From assembly GCF_030687495.1 (NCBI RefSeq), contig NZ_CP117435.1, positions 806,001 to 870,000 of the forward strand: DNA of 64,000 nucleotides, written 5' to 3'. Below, piece after piece: positions 55,124 to 63,465 of the stretch. Positions within the stretch are counted from its first letter, which is position 1, and each line of letters starts with the position of its first letter. The notes below the pieces were generated by a model, which was not told where the DNA came from, made no database searches, and was given only the letters and a program-made list of their open reading frames with translations. The translations under genes and the position numbers were made by a program. Source of the stretch: Pseudomonas sp. FP453. GTDB taxonomy: Bacteria > Pseudomonadota > Gammaproteobacteria > Pseudomonadales > Pseudomonadaceae.

Positions 55124-55327
55124 TCATCGTTCCAGCGATATGGTCTGGTAATCCGCACGCTCTCCGGCCGGGCCGGGCTCTACGCGCATCTGCGATGGCC
55201 ACCAGATCACCATCTTATCTGGGGTCGACTGGGGGCGTGAGCAGGAGTCACCTTTGCACGTTGGGGTACAGCCAGTGATGAGCAGCACCAGGCCGGTCAG
55301 GGTGACGCATAGCAATGGGTGTTTCAT
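55124..55327 (-). CDS. hrpT: HrpT, small T3SS lipoprotein
   Basis: A 67-aa lipoprotein: signal peptide HPLLCVTLTGLVLLITGC, where the lipobox cysteine is near residue 20. Two more cysteines follow (CKGDSC). HrpT probably acts as the pilotin or assembly helper of the HrcC secretin. Its ATG overlaps the hrcC stop (ATGA). Short, but well supported by lipobox and position. Confidence 0.87.
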   Translation of the reverse strand: MKHPLLCVTLTGLVLLITGCTPTCKGDSCSRPQSTPDKMVIWWPSQMRVEPGPAGERADYQTISLER

Positions 55328-57465
55328 GGTCGGACCTTCTGAAGAGGAGTAATCAAGGTGGGGCGGGGGACGCTCAGGTGTTCATCCTTCACCACTGGCC
55401 GCATGGCGATAAATACTTCGGCTTCCTCTCCAGGCTTCAGCCAGGCGCGCGGCCAGACGGTGACGGCCAGGGTCTGCGAGTTGCTGCATTCTTTTTCGTC
55501 GATGCGCACATTGCGGTTGAACGTGTTGCGCAGCACCACGACCGCGACGTTGTATTCAGGGCCTGCGTACCACTGGCTGCGCTCGGCGCTCAACGCCAGC
55601 AAGTCGCGGGTACTGCACAGTGTGTTCAACCCCAGGGGCATGGGCGCCAACTTGAAAGCCTTGGGCACTTGCCCCGTCACCAGGTGCGCCAGGGTGCTGA
55701 TGATGTCGCTACGCTTGATTACGGGCTGGTGAGGGGCGTATCGCCGGGCCAGCGGTGCCAGGGCGGCCTGCAATTCGACCTGGTCTGCCTGGGGCAGGTA
55801 GCGGGATGGGTCGGCTTGGTCGCCGATAACGCGTGGGGTGATGATGAACAGGCGTTCACGCCGATTGTTCTGCCTTTCGCTCGAGGAGAACAATGCCTTG
55901 CCCAGCAGCGGGATATCGCCCAGCAGCGGCACCTTGTTTTGCTTGTCGGTACTTTCCGTGACGTGGAAGCCACCCACCACCATCGAGCGCTTCTCCGCCA
56001 TGACGGCCTGGGTGCTGACGTTGCCGCGGCGAACATCAAGGTCTTTGAGGCTGCGTTCGGGGTTGGATTCGTCGAACGTGCCGTCCTCGATATCCACGGC
56101 CAAGTGGATCTGATGGCTTCCACGGCTGGTAATGACGCGGGGCACGACCTGGACGCTGGTACCCACGGTGACCGCCTGGATGGTTGCGTTCTCACGTCCG
56201 GGGGTCAGGTATTGAGTTCGATTGAAGTCGATTACCGCCGGCTGGTTTTCCAGGGTGAGCACGGAAGGGTTGGACACCATGGTTGCCAGCCCCTTGGCTT
56301 CCAGCGCTCGTATATCGGCATAGAAACGGTCGCGATTTTCAATCGACAACTGCTGTGATGTGCCCGGTGCCACATTTGCGCCGCCACGGAACCGGCTGTT
56401 CTGAAACCCCCAGTTCACGCCGAATTCACGCAATTGCGTGCGCTCGATATCAAGAATGATCGTATCGATTTCCACCAGTTTGCGTGCCACATCGAGTTGG
56501 GCGATCAACTCGCGGTACATGGCCTGGCGTTCTGGCATGTCATAGATCAACACCGAATTATTACGAATATCGGCTTCGACGCGAACCCGGTTGGTGGGCG
56601 TCGGCGCGCGTGGGGTGAGGGTCGCGCCACTGTCCAACGGCATGATATTGCTGTTTGCCCCGAGCATCTGCCCCAACAAGGGATTGCTCAAGCGCGGACC
56701 GTTCGGCATCAGAGGGGTGGGGAGTGAGGGGGAGCGCTGGCCCATCGCCGAGGACATGGCATTGGGGCGTGGCTCCAGCAACCCGCGCAAAATGCTGGAA
56801 ACGCCCGGGATAATCAGCGTCGTACCGCGATATTCCAAGGGGCGATCCGCGGCATTGGCGAACTTCAGTGGGAAGCTCAGCACCGCCTGTTTTTCGTCCG
56901 CTGAGCGGCGTTGGCTGCTGAACTGCTTGATTTGTTCGATGTAGCGCCGAGGGCCGGAGACCAGTACGACACCATCCTCGGGCAACTCACCCCAACCGAA
57001 GCGACTATCGAGCAGGCCAATGTCGGTGAGGGCCTGCTTGAGGTCGGCAATGGTCTCTGAGGAGACCTCCAGGCGTGCGGACTCTTGTTGGTCCAGCGTG
57101 CTGATGAAGAGCGTGTTGTTGTACATGTACCATTGGAAGCGGTGCTCCACTCCCAGGCGGTCGAGCAGTGACTGCGGGGTATTGGCGCGTATCTTGCCAT
57201 TGACGATGCCCTCCAGCAGGCCCTCGATTTGCAGTTGCGTACCGAAGGTCTGGGCAAAGTCTTCGAGCACATCCCGCACTGGCTTATGCTCGGCTTCATA
57301 AGCGTAGGCGGTGTTTTTCCACGCGGGAGGGATGGCGGCCAACGCGCTTTCTGCTGAACCCAGCAGCCAGAAAAACAGGAACACATTGCGCCAATGGGCT
57401 CGTTTGGCTGAAACCCTGGGCGAGCCAAGGCACAAGCAATTACCCTTATGGGTCTTGTTAGGCAT
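55324..57465 (-). CDS. hrcC: HrcC (SctC), T3SS outer-membrane secretin
   Basis: A 713-aa secretin with a signal peptide (VFLFFWLLGSAESALAAIPP), an N0 domain (VRDVLEDFAQTFGTQLQIEG), ring domains (RVEADIRNNSVLIYDMPERQ), and the secretin core (DIEDGTFDESNPERSLKDLD ... VPLLGDIPLLGKALFSSSER). The core ends ERLFIITPRVI. The ATG at 57465 gives a normal HrcC; the open frame extends to 57558 but that would overlap hrpG. It forms the outer-membrane ring through which the pilus passes. Confidence 0.94.
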   Translation of the reverse strand: MPNKTHKGNCLCLGSPRVSAKRAHWRNVFLFFWLLGSAESALAAIPPAWKNTAYAYEAEHKPVRDVLEDFAQTFGTQLQIEGLLEGIVNGKIRANTPQSLLDRLGVEHRFQWYMYNNTLFISTLDQQESARLEVSSETIADLKQALTDIGLLDSRFGWGELPEDGVVLVSGPRRYIEQIKQFSSQRRSADEKQAVLSFPLKFANAADRPLEYRGTTLIIPGVSSILRGLLEPRPNAMSSAMGQRSPSLPTPLMPNGPRLSNPLLGQMLGANSNIMPLDSGATLTPRAPTPTNRVRVEADIRNNSVLIYDMPERQAMYRELIAQLDVARKLVEIDTIILDIERTQLREFGVNWGFQNSRFRGGANVAPGTSQQLSIENRDRFYADIRALEAKGLATMVSNPSVLTLENQPAVIDFNRTQYLTPGRENATIQAVTVGTSVQVVPRVITSRGSHQIHLAVDIEDGTFDESNPERSLKDLDVRRGNVSTQAVMAEKRSMVVGGFHVTESTDKQNKVPLLGDIPLLGKALFSSSERQNNRRERLFIITPRVIGDQADPSRYLPQADQVELQAALAPLARRYAPHQPVIKRSDIISTLAHLVTGQVPKAFKLAPMPLGLNTLCSTRDLLALSAERSQWYAGPEYNVAVVVLRNTFNRNVRIDEKECSNSQTLAVTVWPRAWLKPGEEAEVFIAMRPVVKDEHLSVPRPTLITPLQKVRP

Positions 57466-57479
57466 AGACAGTTCTCTGA

Positions 57480-57872
57480 TTAGTACGAGCGTGAACGTAG
57501 CGGGGTTGGTTTGAGGTTGGGGGCTGGGCGAGCAAGGCGTGCGACGATTGCGCGCCATGTGTCGCGTTGGTTGAGTAATGCCTCGAGGCAGTCGAGTACG
57601 TAGGCTTCTCCGCGGTCAGAACGCAGGCTTTGAATCAGCCATAGCGCCCCCGTGTCAGCTTTTTGCGCCAGTGCACCCTGGAAATGGTTCAAGCTGGCTG
57701 CGCCCAGGCGCAGCCAGCCTTGCAAGGCGGGGTTATCGGGTGACGCGCAGGTCAGTTGGGCGCCGAGTAAAACGCTGTCACCCAGATGTTGCAGGGTGAC
57801 TTCGTCGTCGCCTTCAAAGAGGGTGATTTCCTTCTCGCCGCCGCTCAACCAGTTACCCACGAACGCTTTCAT
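57480..57872 (-). CDS. hrpG: HrpG, T3SS regulator/chaperone-like protein
   Basis: A 130-aa protein in the P. syringae HrpG position. In that species HrpG binds HrpV and frees HrpS, and it resembles T3SS chaperones. The predicted fold mixes strands and helices (ITLFEGDDEVTLQHLGDSVL), with a basic C-terminus. It starts one base after the hrpF stop codon. Assigned by size and gene order. Confidence 0.82.
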   Translation of the reverse strand: MKAFVGNWLSGGEKEITLFEGDDEVTLQHLGDSVLLGAQLTCASPDNPALQGWLRLGAASLNHFQGALAQKADTGALWLIQSLRSDRGEAYVLDCLEALLNQRDTWRAIVARLARPAPNLKPTPLRSRSY

Positions 57873-58088
57873 TTACTGGAAGCTTTCAATAGTTGTTTTG
57901 AGCATTTGGTTGACCGTTTTGCCGTGCTCATTATAAATCGCGAACGTCACGTCTTTGCGCATTAATAGATTGTGGAATAACTCAGTATCTCCGGCTGCCA
58001 GGCTTTCTTCATAACCGGACTTGTACTCCTTATAGGCAGATGTTTTGTTGCGGGCAATCGAATGAGTCAACTCTTTGAAGAAGTCCAT
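57873..58088 (-). CDS. hrpF: HrpF, small T3SS protein
   Basis: A 71-aa helical protein (MDFFKELTHSIARNKTSAYK), like P. syringae HrpF in size and position. Its role is thought to be as a small chaperone or assembly factor of the pilus system. AGAGGAAAA lies just before the ATG. An 89-bp gap separates it from hrpE, the largest gap in the hrpB-hrpV block, but no hrp box is seen there. Confidence 0.83.
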   Translation of the reverse strand: MDFFKELTHSIARNKTSAYKEYKSGYEESLAAGDTELFHNLLMRKDVTFAIYNEHGKTVNQMLKTTIESFQ

Positions 58089-58177
58089 GATTTTTCCTCT
58101 GCGTTTTATTATCGATCAATGAATTAAACAGCCAAGGCGGAATGCTGGATATAAATAAAGTCTTCGCTCTCGTAGGA

Positions 58178-58771
58178 TTAGATCTCGATCGAGTACTCTT
58201 TTCCCTGATTGAAAAAAGTGTCGATCATGGCGTCCCAGCTGATACGGAAGTCTCCTTCATCTGTGTTCAGAACGAGCGTCTGAGGAAGAACCGTGTCGTC
58301 GGCGTTTAACTTCCAGAATCTGCTCTTGTGACGGGCAAGGCACTCTCTGATCTCCTCAATATCATGGGGATGGCAGAGCAGCGTCGCGCTGACTTCCTGG
58401 ACTTGACTCGCCAACAACTTTTTCAATAGTGCTGCAAGCCTTTGCGGGGCAGCGGTCTCGTCGAGCAGGCAGCGAATGGCCTGGTTGGTGATGGCGGTCG
58501 CGTAGTGTTCAAGGTTGTCGCACATCACTTGACGGTCGAGCTCCCATTGCTTGAATTGAGCATCGGCGCGTTGCCAGATTTCCAGTGAAGCTTGTTCAAG
58601 CAATGCCTCGCATTTTTTCTCGGTCCGGCTTATCAATTCGTCGGCCTGGGCATTGGCGCGGCTCAAGAGCTGGTTGGCTTGTTCCCAATTGGCTAACTCT
58701 TCCCGCCGGATGAGGCTGCCTTGTGCACCGGATGCTCCCTCGCGCAATTCAATAGTATGTCGGCATAACAT
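58178..58771 (-). CDS. hrpE: HrpE (SctL), ATPase stator
   Basis: A 197-aa FliH/YscL-type protein. A coiled-coil N-terminus (EELANWEQANQLLSRANAQA ... EKKCEALLEQASLE) is followed by a C-terminal domain ending FRISWDAMIDTFFNQG. It binds and regulates HrcN and links it to HrcQ. The start overlaps the end of hrpD by 23 nt. The ATG at 58771 is taken over the adjacent in-frame GTG. Confidence 0.86.
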   Translation of the reverse strand: MLCRHTIELREGASGAQGSLIRREELANWEQANQLLSRANAQADELISRTEKKCEALLEQASLEIWQRADAQFKQWELDRQVMCDNLEHYATAITNQAIRCLLDETAAPQRLAALLKKLLASQVQEVSATLLCHPHDIEEIRECLARHKSRFWKLNADDTVLPQTLVLNTDEGDFRISWDAMIDTFFNQGKEYSIEI

Positions 58772-59354
58772 CACTGCTTTCCTCGTCTGTACGAGACAGG
58801 GGCACGGTGTCGCTCGCCATGGCCGTGACGCGCCAGACGACGGCCTGCCAGAGCGTGTTCAATCGGCTGCTAGCATTTTCGAGTGGCGCGTTTGCCATTT
58901 CAGCCTCGTTCACACGTGTACGGGGGAAGCGCAGTCGAAGGCGCTGCCAGGTAGCGGGTTCAACCCAGCTATGAAGCAGTCGCAGTGGGTCGGAGTGTGG
59001 CGGCAGCATGGCAGGGGGCAACGCCATGGCCAGGCGCATGCACCACTGATGATGACGTTCACTCAATGGCGCCGCTGCTTCGTGGTTGAACGTGTGGCTA
59101 ACCAATGTCAGCACCAGGTTGAGTTGCTCCGTTGAGGCCAGGGCCAACCGAAGCACAGTGGCTTGAGGTGCAGCGGGCAGACAGGCGGCAAACCCCGTAA
59201 GGTTGTGCGGCGCTGCCCGACCGTAATAAAAAAGCCTTTCAATGGCACGGTACTTGTCATCTCTCCAGTCTTCATGAGCATCCTTCCAGGGAAAAGCCCA
59301 CCATTGAGCCCAGGCCAGTTGTTCATGCATGGGCGGATCGGGTCTAGGTGCCAT
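58749..59354 (-). CDS. hrpD: HrpD (SctK-like), T3SS sorting-platform accessory
   Basis: A 201-aa soluble protein in the HrpD/SctK position between hrcJ and hrpE. It is rich in Trp and Leu (HEQLAWAQWWAFPWKDAHED) with no catalytic motif. SctK proteins attach the sorting platform to the inner ring. The ATG at 59354 overlaps the hrcJ stop by 11 nt; a longer in-frame reading to 59567 would lie wholly inside hrcJ and is rejected. Confidence 0.82.
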   Translation of the reverse strand: MAPRPDPPMHEQLAWAQWWAFPWKDAHEDWRDDKYRAIERLFYYGRAAPHNLTGFAACLPAAPQATVLRLALASTEQLNLVLTLVSHTFNHEAAAPLSERHHQWCMRLAMALPPAMLPPHSDPLRLLHSWVEPATWQRLRLRFPRTRVNEAEMANAPLENASSRLNTLWQAVVWRVTAMASDTVPLSRTDEESSDVMPTYY

Positions 59355-60144
59355 GCGTTGACTCCGTTGAGTCGCCTGCAAAAACCGGCTCCTGCGCAGG
59401 ACGCTTGCGCCGAACTTGCAAGACGATTGTGGCGGCCACGGCCGAAGCCAGGCCCAGCAGCAAAACCATGATGCTGGTTCGCCAGAATCCGAGATCTTCG
59501 CCGGGTACCAGGAACGGGCCGAAGTACACCAGGCGTTGTTGTTCCTGATAAGTGGAAGCAGGTACAAACACCACGGTGAGTTTTTGCGGGTTGTCCACTG
59601 CCGCCGTCATCCCAGGGATACTGCTCGCCACCATTCTGCGTACCCGCGCGCGGATGTTGTCGGGGTCCAGGCGTGGATCATGCTTGATGAATACGGAAGC
59701 GGATGCCGGTTGGACGGGCTCTCCTGGTGCTATGCGTTCAGGTAGCACGACATGCACGCGTGCGACGATGACACCGTCAATCTTGGACAGGGTGGTTTCA
59801 AGCTCTTGGGATAAGGCGTAGATGTAGCGTGCACGCTCTTCCAGCGGGGTGGAAATTACCCCTTCCTTGCGAAACGTATCCCCCATGGTGGCCCTGGCCA
59901 TTCGAGGAAGACCGGCGGCTTCCAAGGTGCGTACGGAGCGCCCGATATCGCTTGTATTAACCGTCACGACGACACCATCTTTGGCCGGGATTTTTTGTGC
60001 GCGAATATGTTTGTCAGCCAATTCGGCGACGACTTCATTGGCTTCCTGCTCGGAAAGTTGGCGATGAAGTTCCACCCGGTCACTGCATCCGTTCAATATA
60101 AAAGCCAGGCTCAAGACTAAAACGACAAGCAATGAGTTATTCAT
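59344..60144 (-). CDS. hrcJ: HrcJ (SctJ), T3SS inner-ring lipoprotein
   Basis: A 266-aa lipoprotein with signal LLVVLVLSLAFILNGCS (lipid-modified Cys near residue 20), two ring-building domains and a C-terminal transmembrane helix (TSIMVLLLGLASAVAATIVL). ELHRQLSEQEANEVVAELAD and LSKIDGVIVARVHVVLPE are canonical. The ATG at 60144 is 2 bp after the hrpB stop. It forms the inner-membrane ring with HrpQ. Confidence 0.94.
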   Translation of the reverse strand: MNNSLLVVLVLSLAFILNGCSDRVELHRQLSEQEANEVVAELADKHIRAQKIPAKDGVVVTVNTSDIGRSVRTLEAAGLPRMARATMGDTFRKEGVISTPLEERARYIYALSQELETTLSKIDGVIVARVHVVLPERIAPGEPVQPASASVFIKHDPRLDPDNIRARVRRMVASSIPGMTAAVDNPQKLTVVFVPASTYQEQQRLVYFGPFLVPGEDLGFWRTSIMVLLLGLASAVAATIVLQVRRKRPAQEPVFAGDSTESTHGT

Positions 60145-60146
60145 GC

Positions 60147-60518
60147 TCAAGACTGCATGTTGCCGATTTTGTCGATGCATTGTGTTGTCTTCGCAAGGCA
60201 CTTCACCATCACTTGTGATGTGAGTTGTGCGTTATGTAGCTCGCGTGGATAAGTGCTGATGGCCTCGATATCGGCACCTTTTTTGGTTGAGCGGGTTATT
60301 TTTGCGAAGCCATCTCTCGAGTTGCTGAGGTGCTTGGAGGCTTCTGTCAAAAGGAGTGATACATCAGGCCGGCCAGAGACCGTGTTCATCGGGCGTGAGC
60401 CGTCGAGCATCGATGCGAAAAAACTGACGTCCGTACGGTCTGTCGATTGTTCCGGTGCCGCACGGTTATGCCCAACACTCCTGCTTGTCTGTGAAAAGAG
60501 GTCGTCTACTATTTGCAT
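60147..60518 (-). CDS. hrpB: HrpB (SctI-like), T3SS inner rod protein
   Basis: A 123-aa secreted-type small protein preceding hrcJ, the usual place of the inner-rod gene. The C-terminal helix (LHNAQLTSQVMVKCLAKTTQ) resembles SctI proteins that contact the pilus base; the N-terminal half is Ser/Thr-rich and probably flexible. The ATG at 60518 is used; a TTG 5 codons upstream is in frame. Assigned by order and size. Confidence 0.8.
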   Translation of the reverse strand: MQIVDDLFSQTSRSVGHNRAAPEQSTDRTDVSFFASMLDGSRPMNTVSGRPDVSLLLTEASKHLSNSRDGFAKITRSTKKGADIEAISTYPRELHNAQLTSQVMVKCLAKTTQCIDKIGNMQS

Positions 60519-60594
60519 GGCGTGTCTACTCAATTAGGGGAGGGCAGGAGCTGTCCATAAAGGCGCACTAAAAGGGCTGTCGAGCGGGGTGGAT

Positions 60595-60630
60595 GATTAC
60601 CTTTCGGGTGGGAAGGCCCGAAAGGTAATC
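60595..60630. terminator. 14-bp hairpin between hrpA and hrpB
   Basis: GATTACCTTTCGGG pairs perfectly with CCCGAAAGGTAATC around an 8-nt loop, 14 bp past the hrpA stop. No T-run follows on the minus strand, so it is likelier a partial terminator or a 3'-end stabiliser than a full stop. It would allow hrpA mRNA to outnumber the downstream operon. Confidence 0.7.
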
Positions 60631-60643
60631 GATCATCCCGTAC

Positions 60644-60862
60644 TTATTGACCGTTACCCGCCCGGATCACCGCTTGAATGTCCTTTGCTACAGCGCTCTT
60701 CCAGCCGTTCTTTATTGAATCTGCCAACAACTTCTGGTAAATGGCTTCGGCTGCTCCCTCGCTGCCGCCACCGCCGCCGCCGCCGCCTGCCTCACCTAAA
60801 CGGCTCATGTACGAATCTGCCTGATTAAAAGTGTTACCACCGCCTAGTGCGTTAATAGACAT
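60644..60862 (-). CDS. hrpA: Putative T3SS pilin/needle subunit (HrpA position)
   Basis: A 72-aa protein, first gene after the right-hand hrp box and upstream of hrpB, the position of hrpA in P. syringae. It has no signal peptide, as expected for a T3SS substrate. The N-terminal half is polar and ends in eight consecutive Gly (EAGGGGGGGGSEG); the C-terminal half is a helix (AAEAIYQKLLADSIKNGWKS ... IQAVI), as in needle/pilin subunits. AGGA precedes the ATG by 7 nt. It does not resemble HrpA of DC3000 by eye, so the name rests on position, size and helix pattern. The GGC repeat is a codon-level slippage site but in-frame. Confidence 0.72.
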   Translation of the reverse strand: MSINALGGGNTFNQADSYMSRLGEAGGGGGGGGSEGAAEAIYQKLLADSIKNGWKSAVAKDIQAVIRAGNGQ

Positions 60863-60959
60863 ATGAAAATCCTACTCTGGTTTCTGAGGTTGTTGAGTGG
60901 CCATCGCTCAAATCACGCCAACGTATAAGGTTGTACATAAATTTGCTTCTGGCCATGAC

Positions 60960-60987
60960 TGCGTGGCCTTTACGGGTAAAACGTTCC
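60960..60987 (-). promoter_or_regulatory. hrp box upstream of hrpA
   Basis: The minus strand reads GGAACG, 15 bases, then CCACGCA: one mismatch to GGAACC-N15/16-CCACNNA. It lies about 98 bp upstream of the hrpA ATG, within the hrpA-hrpS gap. It should drive the hrpA-to-hrpV arm. Confidence 0.8.
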
Positions 60988-61095
60988 AGATGTTTCCAGT
61001 TTGCGATGTTGCTGAATGTTTCTTGAGCGGCAGTTTAATAAGGCGTTTTGGTGGGGCGGGGTTACATGGTCTTCTTGTTAGCTGTTGGGGGGAAC

Positions 61096-62034
61096 TCAAT
61101 CCAGTGATATGTCCAACTGTTTCATCCTGTAATACAGCGTGCGTTTGGCAATTCCCAGTTCAATGGACACGGTATCCACACAGTGGTTGTGGCGGTTCAT
61201 CGACTCTTCAATAAACGCTTTTTCAATTTGTTGCAGGCGTGCTTTCAGCTCTAGTTGAGGGAAGGGTTGGCTGCGCGCGGGAGTTGAAAGCGGCGAGAGG
61301 CCCAAGACAAACCGTTTCGCCGTCGAGCGTAACTCGCGAACGTTGCCCAGCCAGGGGTGGCAGAGCAGTTGTTGCAGCAGGCCGCTGGACGGTGGTGGGG
61401 GGGCGCATTTGAATTGGTCGGCTTCTTCCTGGATCATTTCCAGAAACAGCGGGATGATGCGTTCGGGCTGCTCCCGCAGGGCCGGAAGTTGAATGTTGAC
61501 CACATTGAGTCGAAAGTACAGATCGCGCCTGAAGGCTTTCTGCTCGACCATGATGTCCAGGGACTGCTGGGCCGACGCGATGACACGCATGTCCACGGGA
61601 ATCAATCGAGTCGAGCCCAGGCGCTCCACTCCACGGCACTCCAGCACGCGCAGGAGCTTGGCTTGCAGGCTCAAGGGCATGCTGTCGATCTCGTCGAGGT
61701 ACAGGGTACCCAGGTGGGCGGCTTCGACGAATCCAGCCCTTGATTGCATTGCCCCGGTATAGGCGCCGCTGTTGACACCGAACAGCTGGCTTTCCGCGAG
61801 GCTTTCCGGGATCGCTGCACAGTTCACGGCAACAAAATTACCTTGCCGGCCCGATAACGTATGAATGCGTTGTGCCAGTGTATCTTTGCCGGTACCGGTT
61901 TCTCCCAATAACAGGATGTCGACATTGAGAGTGGCGGTGCTGTTAAGCGTGGTTTCAATTTCCTGATCGTCGATGAGTGAGGCGTCTGTTCTGTTATCCC
62001 CTAGGACGTGAGCCGACATCGATTGATACTCCAT
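61096..62034 (-). CDS. hrpS: HrpR/HrpS-type sigma-54 enhancer-binding protein
   Basis: A 312-aa sigma-54 activator without a receiver domain, as in HrpR/HrpS. Walker A GETGTGKDTLAQRI, the sigma-54 contact loop GAYTGA (GAFTGA variant), Walker B LYLDEIDSMPLSLQAKLLRV and a C-terminal Fis-type HTH (NHCVDTVSIELGIAKRTLYY) are all present. It should activate the -24/-12 promoter of hrpL. P. syringae has two such genes in tandem; only one is present here. Two starts are possible: 62034, or 62019, which has GGAG 9 nt ahead. HrpV and HrpG would modulate it. Confidence 0.9.
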   Translation of the reverse strand: MEYQSMSAHVLGDNRTDASLIDDQEIETTLNSTATLNVDILLLGETGTGKDTLAQRIHTLSGRQGNFVAVNCAAIPESLAESQLFGVNSGAYTGAMQSRAGFVEAAHLGTLYLDEIDSMPLSLQAKLLRVLECRGVERLGSTRLIPVDMRVIASAQQSLDIMVEQKAFRRDLYFRLNVVNIQLPALREQPERIIPLFLEMIQEEADQFKCAPPPPSSGLLQQLLCHPWLGNVRELRSTAKRFVLGLSPLSTPARSQPFPQLELKARLQQIEKAFIEESMNRHNHCVDTVSIELGIAKRTLYYRMKQLDISLD

Positions 62035-62343
62035 GTTCGCTGTTGCGTCACTGTCGGAAAGTCGGTGTGCAAGTACCAGCTCAGTAAACCGCAGAATATA
62101 AAAGTTGTCATCCGTCGTGCAGGGGGTTATGTGCCGGATTGATGTAGGAAAAGATATATAAGGTTAAGGCTTTTATCCGTTTGTATTGTTGTTGGATAAA
62201 AGGGTTGTCGTGTAAGTAGGAGGTTTCTGAGAAGTTCGAGTATTTGGATATGGTTGTTAGGTGCTTTAACTAAAGTGCTGGCCACAAAAAAGCCGATGCA
62301 ATGCATCGGCTTTTTTGTAGGTGACAAGTGCTGCGCGTGGTAC
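62035..62343. terminator. Intergenic region with terminator of ychF
   Basis: This 309-bp gap between hrpS and ychF is AT-rich and has no convincing ORF. At 62285-62317 a palindromic stem AAGCCGATGCA / TGCATCGGCTT with A- and T-runs on both sides forms a bidirectional terminator, 27 bp past the ychF stop. The rest would hold the hrpS promoter. It marks the right border of the T3SS island, where GC content rises again into ychF. Confidence 0.85.
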
Positions 62344-63444
<1,101 letters not shown>

Positions 63445-63465
63445 GGTGTTTCCCCTCGGTAAGAG

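Noticed and set aside
58089..58177. Separate hrp promoter for the hrpF-hrpV block
   Set aside because: No GGAACC-like or CCACNNA element is found in the 89-bp gap, so read-through from hrpA is assumed.
43468..62343. tRNA-derived attachment-site repeat at the right border of the T3SS island
   Set aside because: No copy of the tRNA-Met 3' end was found near ychF by eye, and no integrase is present.
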